NCBI RefSeq assembly: GCF_016745095.1
Contig: NZ_CP067087.1
Location: forward strand, 1,972,501 to 2,036,500
Source: Croceicoccus sp. YJ47
GTDB taxonomy: Bacteria; Pseudomonadota; Alphaproteobacteria; Sphingomonadales; Sphingomonadaceae
Direction: 5' to 3'
Length of the DNA: 64,000 bases
Shown: one piece after another, positions 27,810 to 36,119 of the stretch
Layout: each line of letters opens with the position of its first letter
Numbering within the stretch: position 1 is the first letter of the stretch
The notes under the pieces: model-generated
Databases searched by the model: none
The model's input: the letters and a program-made list of their open reading frames with translations, nothing else
Told to the model about the DNA's origin: nothing
Position numbers and translations under genes: made by a program

Positions 27810-27894
27810 GCTAATAGCATTCTAATGAACGAGTCAAGAGAACAATCTTATCGGGCTAATAGTTTCCTAATGTATAAAGTTGGCATGTCATTAG
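27810..27894. promoter_or_regulatory. Operator cluster of the lysis-lysogeny switch
   Basis: Two 18-bp direct repeats (27810-27827 and 27855-27872) share 15 of 18 bases; each begins GCTAATAG and ends CTAATG. An inverted CATTAGG follows at 27888-27894. They flank the gap between the divergent cro-like and CI-like genes and overlap both candidate starts. On the minus strand a TTGACT (-35-like) followed by TATTAG fits a rightward-independent promoter for the early operon. The local sequence is strongly AT-rich. Confidence 0.65.
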
Positions 27895-28271
27895 GGAAGC
27901 GCCTTCAAGAGCTCCTCGATGAGCGAGGTATGTCGCAGTCGGAACTGGCTCGCGCGATCGGCGTCACTCAAGGTTCGATAAATCAGCTGATCTCTGGCAG
28001 ATCCCGTGGCTCCAAGCACCTCCATAAGATCGCCAGGGAACTTCAGACGACTCCGGAGTACCTGAGCGGAGAAGCTGATCGTCCAGAGATGGGCGCGGAA
28101 AATATGCTCTCGCACACCGAACGCGAATGGCTGCGCCTAATAGAGGCGTTAACACCTGCCGTTCGTACTCCGCTCATGCAGATGCTTCGCGAAATGGTCA
28201 GAGTACAGCAGGGCGGCCGCAGCTCGACTCTGCACGACCCCAGCAGCGAATTTCTCGGCTTTAATCGGTGA
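27885..28271 (+). CDS. CI-like repressor (XRE helix-turn-helix, no peptidase domain)
   Basis: 128 residues from the ATG at 27885. ATG 27870 and 27825 are in frame but lie in the operator repeats. The XRE domain is clear: LGKRLQELLDERGMSQSELA, then IGVTQGSINQLISGRSRGSK. The rest is a short dimerisation region. There is no S24 LexA-like peptidase, so RecA-triggered self-cleavage is not expected and induction must work differently. It is the first gene of the plus-strand lysogenic operon. Confidence 0.82.
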   Translation: MSLGKRLQELLDERGMSQSELARAIGVTQGSINQLISGRSRGSKHLHKIARELQTTPEYLSGEADRPEMGAENMLSHTEREWLRLIEALTPAVRTPLMQMLREMVRVQQGGRSSTLHDPSSEFLGFNR

Positions 28272-28302
28272 CGGTGCGAGACAACATTCACAGGGGAATG
28301 AG

Positions 28303-29049
28303 ATGGATTGGTTGAGTAGGCTATCGGAAGAGTTGGGTGGCCGGAAGGTTATTCCGCTCGATCCTCCTGGTCGGAAATCGACCGAACATATTGTGGAGGC
28401 CGACGATGTGACGCTGGCGGGCGAACCGGATGAGGCTTCAGCGTGGTCGGCTTTCATCACCTACACCAGCGCGGAGGGAGAAGAAACTTCGCGCGTGATT
28501 ACGCTGCGTCGCATTTCAGGATCATTCGGGGCACCGGAATTGATCGGAGCGCACTGTCACAAGCGGGATTGCTATCGCACGTTTCGGGTTGATCGGATCA
28601 GTTCGATGGCGTGTGCGGTTACAGGCGAAGAGCTAGACCCGGTCGAGCATTGCATTGCATTGCATCGCAACGGAGCCTTGAAAATCGAGGACAAGGTGCT
28701 CACGCGCGTGATGCGGATTTTGACGTTCATGGCGCGATGCGACGGCGAATTTCATGCGTTGGAGGGCGAGGCGCTCGATGACATTCTCGGCCGATATTTT
28801 CGTTTCTTTGGCGGTGACGATAATGCCTATGAGTGTGCGCTAAAGGAAGCTCCCCGTTTGGCGCCAAGTTCCAGCGACGTAATCAAGTCGCTCAACTACT
28901 TGCGTAAAGCCCCACAGCGAAAAGAGTTGGCGCGTTTCGTTCTTAATAGCGCCGGCACGATCATTGATGCTGATGGGAGGCATGCGCGCGAGGAGCTGGT
29001 TTGGGCGACCGAACTCAGCGCAGCGCTGAAACAGGTAGTGGACGCGTGA
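28303..29049 (+). CDS. WYL-like / TerB-like domain protein
   Basis: 248 residues of accessory character in a locally AT-richer stretch. The middle part (IGAHCHKRDCYRTFRVDRIS, about residues 88-107) resembles the C-terminal core of WYL ligand-sensing domains. The C-terminal ~120 residues look TerB-like: MRILTFMARCDGEFHALEGE and later IIDADGRHAREEL, with acidic metal-binding-type turns. The pair hints at a regulator or sensor rather than an enzyme. It lies 31 bp after the repressor gene and overlaps the next gene (GTGA). Domain calls are by eye and moderate. Confidence 0.6.
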   Translation: MDWLSRLSEELGGRKVIPLDPPGRKSTEHIVEADDVTLAGEPDEASAWSAFITYTSAEGEETSRVITLRRISGSFGAPELIGAHCHKRDCYRTFRVDRISSMACAVTGEELDPVEHCIALHRNGALKIEDKVLTRVMRILTFMARCDGEFHALEGEALDDILGRYFRFFGGDDNAYECALKEAPRLAPSSSDVIKSLNYLRKAPQRKELARFVLNSAGTIIDADGRHAREELVWATELSAALKQVVDA

Positions 29050-29318
29050 CGCAAGAGCCTCCCACTTTCGAAGATCTGGATGCGCAGCTCGATGCCATCC
29101 GACAGCAAGCTGAAAGCAGTCATGAAAAAGCGGTGACAATGCTTATGCATCAGATACGGATTAACGCCGGCCTTTTAGAAGCAGTTCGTGTCGTTGCCGG
29201 GGGCGGGAAGGTGAGCCCCATAGAAGTTGCGCGTATTGGCGAGGCCTTCGCGAAAATGCTAAAGGACGCAGAGGAATATGTCCTGTCGAGTTTGATGAGG
29301 GATAGCGATGTCTCTTGA
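29046..29318 (+). CDS. Small helical protein of the lysogenic operon
   Basis: 90 residues from the GTG at 29046, which overlaps the stop of the WYL/TerB gene. Helical, with FEDLDAQLDAIRQQAESSHE at the N-terminus and a short SPIEVARIGEAFAKML stretch. No family recognised. It overlaps the next gene by 11 bp. Confidence 0.55.
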   Translation: MTQEPPTFEDLDAQLDAIRQQAESSHEKAVTMLMHQIRINAGLLEAVRVVAGGGKVSPIEVARIGEAFAKMLKDAEEYVLSSLMRDSDVS

Positions 29319-29622
29319 TAATCGATTGGCAGAGATCCATTCTACCCAAGCCGAGCTTCAACGGATGCAAGAACAGATTTTGAACGGCGGGAACGGGTCG
29401 AACGGAGGCAGCGGTATGGAAATTCGAGTTGCAAGGCTGGAATCGCAGTTGGATAAGGTTGGCGAACAGATGACGGGGGTGCGGGTCAATCTTGCGACTT
29501 TGACAGAACGCGTGGGCCATTTGCCGTCCAAGGGTTTTATTGTGACAGCCAATCTGACGGCAATTGCTCTAATTGCGGCGCTTTTGACCTTTGGAGATAA
29601 GATTTGCGCGCTCGTTTCTTAG
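29308..29622 (+). CDS. Coiled-coil protein with C-terminal membrane anchor (XhlA-like)
   Basis: 104 residues. Two coiled-coil segments (RLAEIHSTQAELQRMQEQIL, and RVARLESQLDKVGEQM) are separated by a Gly/Asn linker. A C-terminal membrane span (TANLTAIALIAALLTFGDK) follows. The shape resembles haemolysin XhlA-type proteins. It ends the plus-strand operon and meets gene D tail to tail with a 4-bp overlap. A role in lysis or exclusion cannot be decided. Confidence 0.6.
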   Translation: MSLDNRLAEIHSTQAELQRMQEQILNGGNGSNGGSGMEIRVARLESQLDKVGEQMTGVRVNLATLTERVGHLPSKGFIVTANLTAIALIAALLTFGDKICALVS

Positions 29623-30683
29623 GCCTTCGCCTCCAGCTTCGTTTGTGTAGTCAGCCCACCTTCCGCATCGAGCGCATGGGTCAATTTACCAACAAGCCAA
29701 GTCTGCCCGTCGATCTCTGATTTGAAGCCCGAAATTGCCAGCGTGCGATCTGGATATAAATCTGGTCGACCATGCGCGAGCTCGATCTCGAACTCCGCCG
29801 CTGCCCGCTCCATCTTCTCGCTTTCGCTTTCCCCCGCCCGCTGTGCCGCCGCCTCGCTAGCGAACGTCCGTTTCAGCTTCTTGCGCGGGCGATCGGTGGC
29901 CTGACCGGTTGCAACCGTCCTTCGCTCCGCCTCATCCCGATCATGCCATTCGGCCTCGACGCCGCCAAACTGCCCCCGCTCGCCGCGCCGGTAGCTGTAG
30001 CGATCGCCGCTTGCGCGCGTGATGGTGGCGACGGGGATAGGCGTCCCACTGGCCGTTCGCCCGGTGCCGATCGGGGCGAAGATGAGGCGGCCGGCCTTGA
30101 TCGTGGCGGCCGCGTCGTAGCGGCGGCCGAGGCGGCGAAGGAGGGCGGCGTCACTTATGCCGTTCTGCTCGATGGCGTCGATGACGATGTCGGCCAGCTC
30201 GGCCGCGATCTGCGCGGTAAGGTTTTGCCGGGTGGCGATCTCGGAGACGATCTCGCCCAGCGTGCGGCCGATATGGCTGCGGTGTTGGCGTTGATCGAAG
30301 CTGGCGCTGAAATCCGCGGAACGCGCGCGTAGGGTGACGATGTCGGGTGGGCCGCTCCATTCGACCTCGTCGACCTTGAATCGCCCCTTGTCGACCAAGC
30401 CGATCGGCACGTCGGACCCTTCGACCCAGCCCAGCTGCAGCGCGAGCACGGCGCCCGGCTTTGGCAGCTCGAGTGCGCCGTCGTGATCGTGGAGAACGAT
30501 GTCGAGCTGGTCCGCCTCGCCCCCGCGCTTTTCAGTCAGGGTTAGCGAGATCAGCCGGGGGTTGATGGTTTCGGCGAAGCGTTCGCGCAGGATTTCGTCA
30601 AAGACGTTCGGGGCGTCGTGGCGAAGGTCGCGCCCTTCGAGCGTGAGGCGGTAATCGGCGCGGTTCTGGCGATGGGTGGGCAT
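29619..30683 (-). CDS. D: Tail protein D (baseplate hub, late control D)
   Basis: 354 residues, the P2 gpD/VgrG-like hub. It starts with YRLTLEGRDLRHDAPNVFDE and a beta-rich domain (RLISLTLTEKRGGEADQLDI, GAVLALQLGW), and the centre has the gp27-like fold (LGEIVSEIATRQNLTAQIA). The C-terminal QTWLVGKLTHALDAEGGLTT is typical for the family. It is the last gene of the V-to-D tail operon. Confidence 0.9.
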   Translation of the reverse strand: MPTHRQNRADYRLTLEGRDLRHDAPNVFDEILRERFAETINPRLISLTLTEKRGGEADQLDIVLHDHDGALELPKPGAVLALQLGWVEGSDVPIGLVDKGRFKVDEVEWSGPPDIVTLRARSADFSASFDQRQHRSHIGRTLGEIVSEIATRQNLTAQIAAELADIVIDAIEQNGISDAALLRRLGRRYDAAATIKAGRLIFAPIGTGRTASGTPIPVATITRASGDRYSYRRGERGQFGGVEAEWHDRDEAERRTVATGQATDRPRKKLKRTFASEAAAQRAGESESEKMERAAAEFEIELAHGRPDLYPDRTLAISGFKSEIDGQTWLVGKLTHALDAEGGLTTQTKLEAKA

Positions 30684-30686
30684 GGA

Positions 30687-31058
30687 TCAGAGCCGGCGCA
30701 GCTCGAGCGTGAATTCGGCACGGCGGGCTTCGCCGGTGTTCAGGAATTCGGATTGCCGCTCGTCCAGGCTGACGATGACGCAATCGCCGTGCACGGTGCC
30801 GCGTGCGTCGACCAGCGCATGCGCCTCTCCGCTTGCCGCCATGTCGCGCAGGGTTCGGATCGCCGAATGGCGGCCGGACAGGCCGGGCAGGACGATGCCG
30901 GACAGCGAGAAGGTTTCTGCGCCAGGGCCGAGGAACTGACTGGCCGGGCGGGCGCCGAAGCGCGGCGTTTCGGCGTGGCGCCATTCGGTGCGGCGGACAA
31001 GATCCTGAAACGCGGCGGTGCCGATCTCGAACGTGAAAAGGCCGAGGGCCATCAGCAT
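30687..31058 (-). CDS. U: Tail terminator protein U
   Basis: 123 residues from the ATG at 31058, overlapping the stop of T (TGATG); a TTG one codon upstream is an alternative. The gpU pattern is visible in MALGLFTFEIGTAAFQDLVR then RTEWRHAE and in ETFSLSGIVLPGLSG. It closes the tail end in P2-like phages. Position between T and D matches P2. Confidence 0.9.
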   Translation of the reverse strand: MLMALGLFTFEIGTAAFQDLVRRTEWRHAETPRFGARPASQFLGPGAETFSLSGIVLPGLSGRHSAIRTLRDMAASGEAHALVDARGTVHGDCVIVSLDERQSEFLNTGEARRAEFTLELRRL

Positions 31059-33532
31059 CAATCGTCTCCAAAGCTGGAACGGCGGCGGGCGGCGGCCTCA
31101 CGCTCACGCCGGTCGAGCTCGGCCCGCACGGCGCGCGCGATGTCCTCGGCCGATTGGCCCGGTTGCGCGTAGATGTTGAACTCGTAGCGATCGCTGCTCG
31201 CCGAGGCCGATTGTGCGGCGCGGGCGGCCGGGGCAATCGACTGACCCCGTGCGATGGGCGCGATTGCCGCAATCGGTGCGCGCAAGGCAAGGCGTGACGC
31301 CGGCGATGCGTCGCCCGCCGCCGCCGGCATCGCCGCGATCGAGGCAGCGCCGGCCACGCCCAGGGCGAGACGACGCGCGCTGTTCTGCGCTGCGCGGCTC
31401 CGCCGATCGATTCCGAGAGCGGCGCCCTCGGCAATATGGCCGCCCATCGCCATGAACAGGCGCGAGGGTGATTTGATGCCGAGGTATTTCTTGAAGGCGG
31501 TGACGCCGGTTTTTGCCATTCCGACGAGCTTGCTGGCCAGCGCCATCGGATTGATCGCGAGCAGCAGGCCATCCATCATTGCCCGCCCGATCGAGGCCAT
31601 CCAGCTGCCGAAGCCGGAAAGCCGGGTTTTCACCCATTCGATGCCGGTATCGAACGCGCCGGAGATCTGCGTCCATGCCGCGCCGATCATTGCGACGCCG
31701 TTGCTGAAGGCCGCCCGGATCGTGTCCCAGTGCTTGTAGATCATGTAACCGGCGAGGCCCAGCGCGGCGACGATCGCCACGATCGCGAGGACAATCGGGT
31801 TGGCAAGCATCATCGCGCCGGCGCGCATGACGCCTCTCGCCAAGAACAGCGCGGCGCTACGCATGATCGTAAAGCCACGAGCGACCAGCGGGGCCGCCGC
31901 TTGAACGCCGCGGACAAGCATCATGTTTGCCCGATCAAGAAAGCGGAAAGCGGCTCCGGCAATAGACTTGAATTTCGTCAGCACGGATCCGGCTCGGACC
32001 AGGTGCGCCGAGAACCGGCTCACCCCTTCCACCTTCTTGAAGTAGCCGTATGCGGTCGCCATCGGTTTGAGCAGGCCGCCGAACGCGAATTGCAGCCCGC
32101 CCAGCGCGACCTTGCCGAGCGCGAGGGCGGTGACCAGTTTCAGCATCATGCCGGCGGCGGCCGGGTGCTTATTCGCAAAGGCGGTCACCCATTGGGCGCC
32201 GGCGGAAAGCTGGTCGGTCAGCGTGCGCAGGAAGGGCAGCAGCACCGGCGACACCGAGAGCACAAGATTGCTCATCGCCACGGACAGTTCACGCCAGGCG
32301 ATGGTCTGGTCATTGGCGACGCGCTGGTCGAAGGCGCGATCGGTAACGCCGGCGGCGGCCCCGACCTTGTCCTTTGCGGCTGCGAAAGCGTCGTAATTCT
32401 GGATCAGCGTTCGCATGGCGGCGGCCGATTCCTTGTCGGCGAAGGCGTAGCCGATCTTCGACAGATCGCCGCCGGTCGCTTGCCTGGTCAGGGCGATCAT
32501 CGTCTCGAGCGGGGTGATGCCCGCCTCCGCGCCCTTTTTTATCGCGGCGGGCACATCGAGGCCGAAGTTCTTGGCAAAGGCCGAAACCGTCGCGGGCGCG
32601 GTCAGCTTCGTGAGAAGATCGCTCGCCTGCGTCGCGGCCTGTTCCGAACTGCCGGCTCCGCCGCGCACGGTTTCCAGCATCGCGATCAGCTCGGCCGTGG
32701 CGTCGGTTCCGGTTTGACCAAGCGCCTTCATCTGCGCGGTCAGGCTGGGCAGGGCGGCGGCCATGTCCTTCACCTCGAACGCGCCGACATTGCCGCCCTC
32801 GGCCATCATGTCGAGCAGCTTGCCGGTTTGCGCGAGCGGGATGTTCATCGTCTTCAGGCCGGAAAAGATCGCGGCGGCCGCGTCGGTCCCCTCGACCTTG
32901 AAGGCGGTCATGAAGCGGGCCATCGGGGCGGACAGCGTCGCCGCATCCTCGACCGCCATGCCGAGCCCTGCCAGCGTGTCGACGGCGAAGGCCATGTCCG
33001 CCGGCATCTGTTTGCCTGCCTCGGCTGCGGCCGTGATGTTGTTGCGCACGCCGACCATGGCGCGATCGGTCAGCTCGGCCTTTTGCTGAATATCGACGAG
33101 CGTGCTGGAAAACTCGCCGCCAGCGCGAGCAGCGAGCACGATCGGCGCGAGGATGCTGACACCGCCGACGATGTTGTCACGGCCCCGGCTCATCATGCGA
33201 TCGCCGTGAGCACGGATGTCGGCCGCGCGGTTGTCGATCTGCATGAGGTTGCGCTGTCGGCGGAGAGCGTCATTCGCCGTTTCGACATCGCGCGTCAGCT
33301 TGCGCTCTTGCTGCGCCAGTTCCGACAATTGACGCTCACCGTCGGCCATGCCGTCGACGAGCTGCTGACGAACGTCCTTCAGCTCCTTCTCGAGCTTTCG
33401 GCTTTCGCGCGCCATGTCTTTAATCGTATCGCCGCCCCGGCGACCGAGGCCGACGAGGTTGCGCAGGCCGCCCTGAAGCGTATCGAGGCCGGCCTGCGCG
33501 AAATTGACGACGAGATTGAGGCGGTTGTCCAC
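31058..33532 (-). CDS. T: Tail tape measure protein T
   Basis: 824 residues. A long helical N-terminal region (RESRKLEKELKDVRQQLVDG) is followed by the TMP family domain (ADMAFAVDTLAGLGMAVEDA) and by hydrophobic stretches around residues 555-620 (ANPIVLAIVAIVAALGLAGY). A disordered Ala-rich tail ends the protein. The length would set tail length at about 120 nm by the usual 0.15 nm per residue rule, an inference. The start is the GTG at 33532, 4 bp after the end of the E' frame. Confidence 0.92.
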   Translation of the reverse strand: MDNRLNLVVNFAQAGLDTLQGGLRNLVGLGRRGGDTIKDMARESRKLEKELKDVRQQLVDGMADGERQLSELAQQERKLTRDVETANDALRRQRNLMQIDNRAADIRAHGDRMMSRGRDNIVGGVSILAPIVLAARAGGEFSSTLVDIQQKAELTDRAMVGVRNNITAAAEAGKQMPADMAFAVDTLAGLGMAVEDAATLSAPMARFMTAFKVEGTDAAAAIFSGLKTMNIPLAQTGKLLDMMAEGGNVGAFEVKDMAAALPSLTAQMKALGQTGTDATAELIAMLETVRGGAGSSEQAATQASDLLTKLTAPATVSAFAKNFGLDVPAAIKKGAEAGITPLETMIALTRQATGGDLSKIGYAFADKESAAAMRTLIQNYDAFAAAKDKVGAAAGVTDRAFDQRVANDQTIAWRELSVAMSNLVLSVSPVLLPFLRTLTDQLSAGAQWVTAFANKHPAAAGMMLKLVTALALGKVALGGLQFAFGGLLKPMATAYGYFKKVEGVSRFSAHLVRAGSVLTKFKSIAGAAFRFLDRANMMLVRGVQAAAPLVARGFTIMRSAALFLARGVMRAGAMMLANPIVLAIVAIVAALGLAGYMIYKHWDTIRAAFSNGVAMIGAAWTQISGAFDTGIEWVKTRLSGFGSWMASIGRAMMDGLLLAINPMALASKLVGMAKTGVTAFKKYLGIKSPSRLFMAMGGHIAEGAALGIDRRSRAAQNSARRLALGVAGAASIAAMPAAAGDASPASRLALRAPIAAIAPIARGQSIAPAARAAQSASASSDRYEFNIYAQPGQSAEDIARAVRAELDRREREAAARRRSSFGDD

Positions 33533-33536
33533 TGTG

Positions 33537-34015
33537 TCAGCCTTCCTGCCCGTTCATGGCGTTCCAGCGGGCGACGGCCCGTTCCCGCCAGCGTTGCAGA
33601 TCTTCGAAGTCGAGCGCTTCCAGCTCGGACAGCGGCCAGTGGAAGATCGCGGCGATATCGGCGATCAGCTCGTCGACGTCGTGCCGGTCAGCTTTTCGAT
33701 CTGCGCTTTCTGACGCGGCGTCATAAAAAAACCGAACACCGTCCCGCCGATCTCGGCAAAGTCATCGGCCTCCAGGTCGGCGGCTTCCTAGGCCGTGAGT
33801 GCCGGGGTCGAAATACGGGGGATCAGCGTGATGAGCGCCGATACGTCCGCCTGCAGGATGTCCTGCATCGTGAGACCGCGCAGCGCGCCCGCCTTGGGTT
33901 TGCGCAGGGTGATGCGGTCGATCGTCGTATCGCCGCGCGCGATCGGCGTGGCGAGGGGGACGTCGGCAGTCTGCGGAACGGAGGCGGCGGGGGCGGGGGC
34001 GGGCGTGTCGGTCAT
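33537..34015 (-). pseudogene. E: Tail assembly chaperone E / E+E' with in-frame amber codon
   Basis: The E frame opens at the ATG at 34015 and reads TTIDRITLRKPKAGALRGLT and ISTPALTA, then hits TAG at 33790-33788. The same frame continues for 40 codons (EAADLEADDFAEIGGTVFGF and on) to the TGA at 33667-33665. In relatives this is one continuous E protein, so a Glu or Gln codon has probably become amber. Downstream, a T7 slippery run (33725-33731) would shift ribosomes -1 into the E' frame, which ends ADIAAIFHWPLSELEALDFE...RWNAMNGQEG at 33537, as in P2 gpE+E'. As it stands only a 75-residue fragment is made unless the amber is suppressed or the second half restarts. Confidence 0.8.
33725..33731 (-). 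promoter_or_regulatory. -1 ribosomal frameshift slippery heptamer (E to E')
   Basis: On the minus strand the context is GGT TTT TTT ATG; seven T residues fit the T TTT TTT slippery rule. Slipping back one base leads into a 62-codon frame (starting TAT GAC GCC) that carries the conserved E' sequence. This matches the known -1 frameshift in P2 genes E/E+E'. Confidence 0.85.
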
Positions 34016-34050
34016 GGGTCAGGCTTTCGTGTTGGGGAGGGACGCAGCGA

Positions 34051-34557
34051 TCAACCGCCGATGATGGCGCGGATTTCGGCCATGCGGTCATTGCCGCCGA
34101 TCCGGTAGACGCAGTTCAGCACGTCGATCTCGACCTCGACGCGGCCGGCGATCGTCCATTTGAGATAGGTGAGGGTAGAGGCGACCTTCCATTCGGTGTC
34201 GCTGCCCGCCTCGGCCGAACCGGGATCGATCTCGGTATGGCGGCCGCGCACGACCAGTTCGGCCGCGACCGGGCCACCGGCATCGTCGGCCTGATAGGCG
34301 CCGACGAAGCGCAGCATGGCGCCATCGATCCGGGTCAGGCCGAACTGGCGCAGCACGCCGACGACGAGGCCGCCATAGGTCGCCGACATGGTCAGCTTTT
34401 CGAGCCCCATGTCGGCATCGACGGGCGCGAGCATGCCGGCGCCGCGATATTCCTCGCCGGCCATGGCGAGCTTGGGCAGCTCCAGCTGCTTGACGAGGCC
34501 CAGGTAGGACGCACCGTCATTGAAGACGTTGAACTGTTTCAGCTTGGCGGGAAGCAT
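34051..34557 (-). CDS. FII: Major tail tube protein FII
   Basis: 168 residues, the same size as P2 FII (172). MLPAKLKQFNVFNDGASYLG at the start and RFVGAYQADDAGG...RVEVEIDVLNCVYRIGG near the end are family hallmarks. It forms the inner tube of the contractile tail. It lies between the sheath gene and E. Confidence 0.92.
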   Translation of the reverse strand: MLPAKLKQFNVFNDGASYLGLVKQLELPKLAMAGEEYRGAGMLAPVDADMGLEKLTMSATYGGLVVGVLRQFGLTRIDGAMLRFVGAYQADDAGGPVAAELVVRGRHTEIDPGSAEAGSDTEWKVASTLTYLKWTIAGRVEVEIDVLNCVYRIGGNDRMAEIRAIIGG

Positions 34558-34600
34558 GGTCGGAAACTCCTTGAGAGACAGGCGAGCCGCAGGCGGCGGA

Positions 34601-35752
34601 TCAGATGCGGTTCAGCTGGTCGCCGAGGGTGGCGTAGAAGCGATCGGATACGCGGTGCCCCAGCGTCAGCCCTTCGAGCGGGGCGGGCACGGTGAACTCG
34701 TAATCGAGCGCGAGCTGCCCCGCGCCCAGCGAGGCGGCGGTGTTCGCGGCCATGTCGAGCGGCAGCACCTCCGCGCCGATCAGCCGGCCTTCACCTTGAA
34801 GGCGGCGGAACTCGGCATTGATGGTCTCGGAAATATCGCGGACCAAGTGCGGGTTGAGCGGTTTGTCGATCGCCCAGACCAGCCCTTGCGCGATCGTGTC
34901 CTGCAAGGCCTGGCTCGTGCGGACGGTGCTTTCGAAAGCCCATGCCGCATCGTCGGCGCAGGTGCGGTTGCCCCAGAAACGATAGCCATTCATGCGGGCC
35001 ATCGTCGTCACATGGCTGGCGTTGAGAACGCCGGCGGTCGTGCTCGCGTCCTGAAGATCGAAATGCACGTCCTTCGTCAGCCCCGTGACGCCGTTGATCG
35101 CGACGTTCGACAGCGTCTTGTGCCAGCCCGTTTCCTCATCGATGCGCGCGCGCAGGCCCATGGCGCGCGCAACCGCATCGCCGGGGAAGACATCGGTGCC
35201 GGCAAAGTCGGGCCAGATCAGCATCAGTTCGCGTGCGCCGAAATTTCCGCGATAGGTGACGGCGGCGGCGGCATCGGTCCCCTGCGCCGCGGCATAGACG
35301 AAGCCGCGCAGTTTCTGTGCCGCGGTGACCAGCGCGTCGGTGACAGCCTGCGTATCGAGGCCGGGCGCGCCGAGGATGCGGGGGCGCACGCCGAGCGCAG
35401 CTTCGGCGCCGAGCAGCGCCTCGATGCCGGTGAACTGTCCGTCGGTGACGCCGCCGATGACATTCGTTTCGGTGTCGTCGGCATCGATGCCCTCCGCAAC
35501 GCGGACAACGACGATGACCGGGCTGGCCTGGTCGGTGATGGCGGCGAGCGCATGGGACAACGTGCCCGTGGTTCCGGCCTTGGCCAGAGCGGCGCGAATG
35601 TCGGTAACGAGCGCAGGGCGGTCCAGCGGGAATGCGGCGGCCTCCGCATCGTCTACCGTGGCGACGAGACCGATGACGGCGGTGGCGACCGATTGCAGCG
35701 CGCGAACGCCGGCGGCGAGTTCATTGACCTTGATGCCATGGAAAAAGGGCAT
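34601..35752 (-). CDS. FI: Tail sheath protein FI
   Basis: 383 residues. MPFFHGIKVNELAAGVRALQ opens the protein and sheath-family stretches follow: ATAVIGLVATVDDAEAAAFP, YRGNFGARELMLIWPDF and YRFWGNRTCADDAAWAFE. It forms the contractile sheath, typical of myophages. It sits between W and FII; in P2 the fibre genes come between W and FI, which is not the case here. Confidence 0.93.
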   Translation of the reverse strand: MPFFHGIKVNELAAGVRALQSVATAVIGLVATVDDAEAAAFPLDRPALVTDIRAALAKAGTTGTLSHALAAITDQASPVIVVVRVAEGIDADDTETNVIGGVTDGQFTGIEALLGAEAALGVRPRILGAPGLDTQAVTDALVTAAQKLRGFVYAAAQGTDAAAAVTYRGNFGARELMLIWPDFAGTDVFPGDAVARAMGLRARIDEETGWHKTLSNVAINGVTGLTKDVHFDLQDASTTAGVLNASHVTTMARMNGYRFWGNRTCADDAAWAFESTVRTSQALQDTIAQGLVWAIDKPLNPHLVRDISETINAEFRRLQGEGRLIGAEVLPLDMAANTAASLGAGQLALDYEFTVPAPLEGLTLGHRVSDRFYATLGDQLNRI

Positions 35753-35765
35753 GGGAAGGGTTCCT

Positions 35766-36119
35766 TCAGTTGAGGCGCGGGAGCGGCAGGGTCAGCCGGG
35801 TGAAGCTGTTGGGTTGCGGGGCGTCGGCGCGGCGACCCTCGATGACGAGCGCGGCCTTGCCGGCTTCGCCCAGCTCGAGATGGCAGCGCGTGAGGTTGAG
35901 TTGCGGGAGCCAGCGGCGCAGCGCATCGGCCGTTGCGGCGTAGAGATGGAGCGCGGTCGCCTCATTGAGCGGTTGATCGAGCAGCGAGGGAACAGCCGAA
36001 CCGTAATCGCGGCGCATGACGCGCGTGCCGATCGGCGTGAACAGCACGTCGGCGGCGGCCTGCGCCAGCCATTCATCGCCGTCGATCGCGCGGCCGGTTG
36101 CGGCATCGAGGCCGATCAT
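35766..36119 (-). CDS. W: Baseplate protein W (gp25-like)
   Basis: 117 residues. IGLDAATGRAIDGDEWLAQA, then VLFTPIGTRVMRRDYGSAVP, is the classic W/gp25 signature, with RRDYGS the conserved core. It is a wedge component of the baseplate. Its start overlaps the V stop by 4 bp. Confidence 0.93.
   Translation of the reverse strand: MIGLDAATGRAIDGDEWLAQAAADVLFTPIGTRVMRRDYGSAVPSLLDQPLNEATALHLYAATADALRRWLPQLNLTRCHLELGEAGKAALVIEGRRADAPQPNSFTRLTLPLPRLN

Noticed and set aside
31730-34108. 792-residue plus-strand open frame
   Set aside because: Antisense shadow over the tape measure gene and tail genes; not a protein family.
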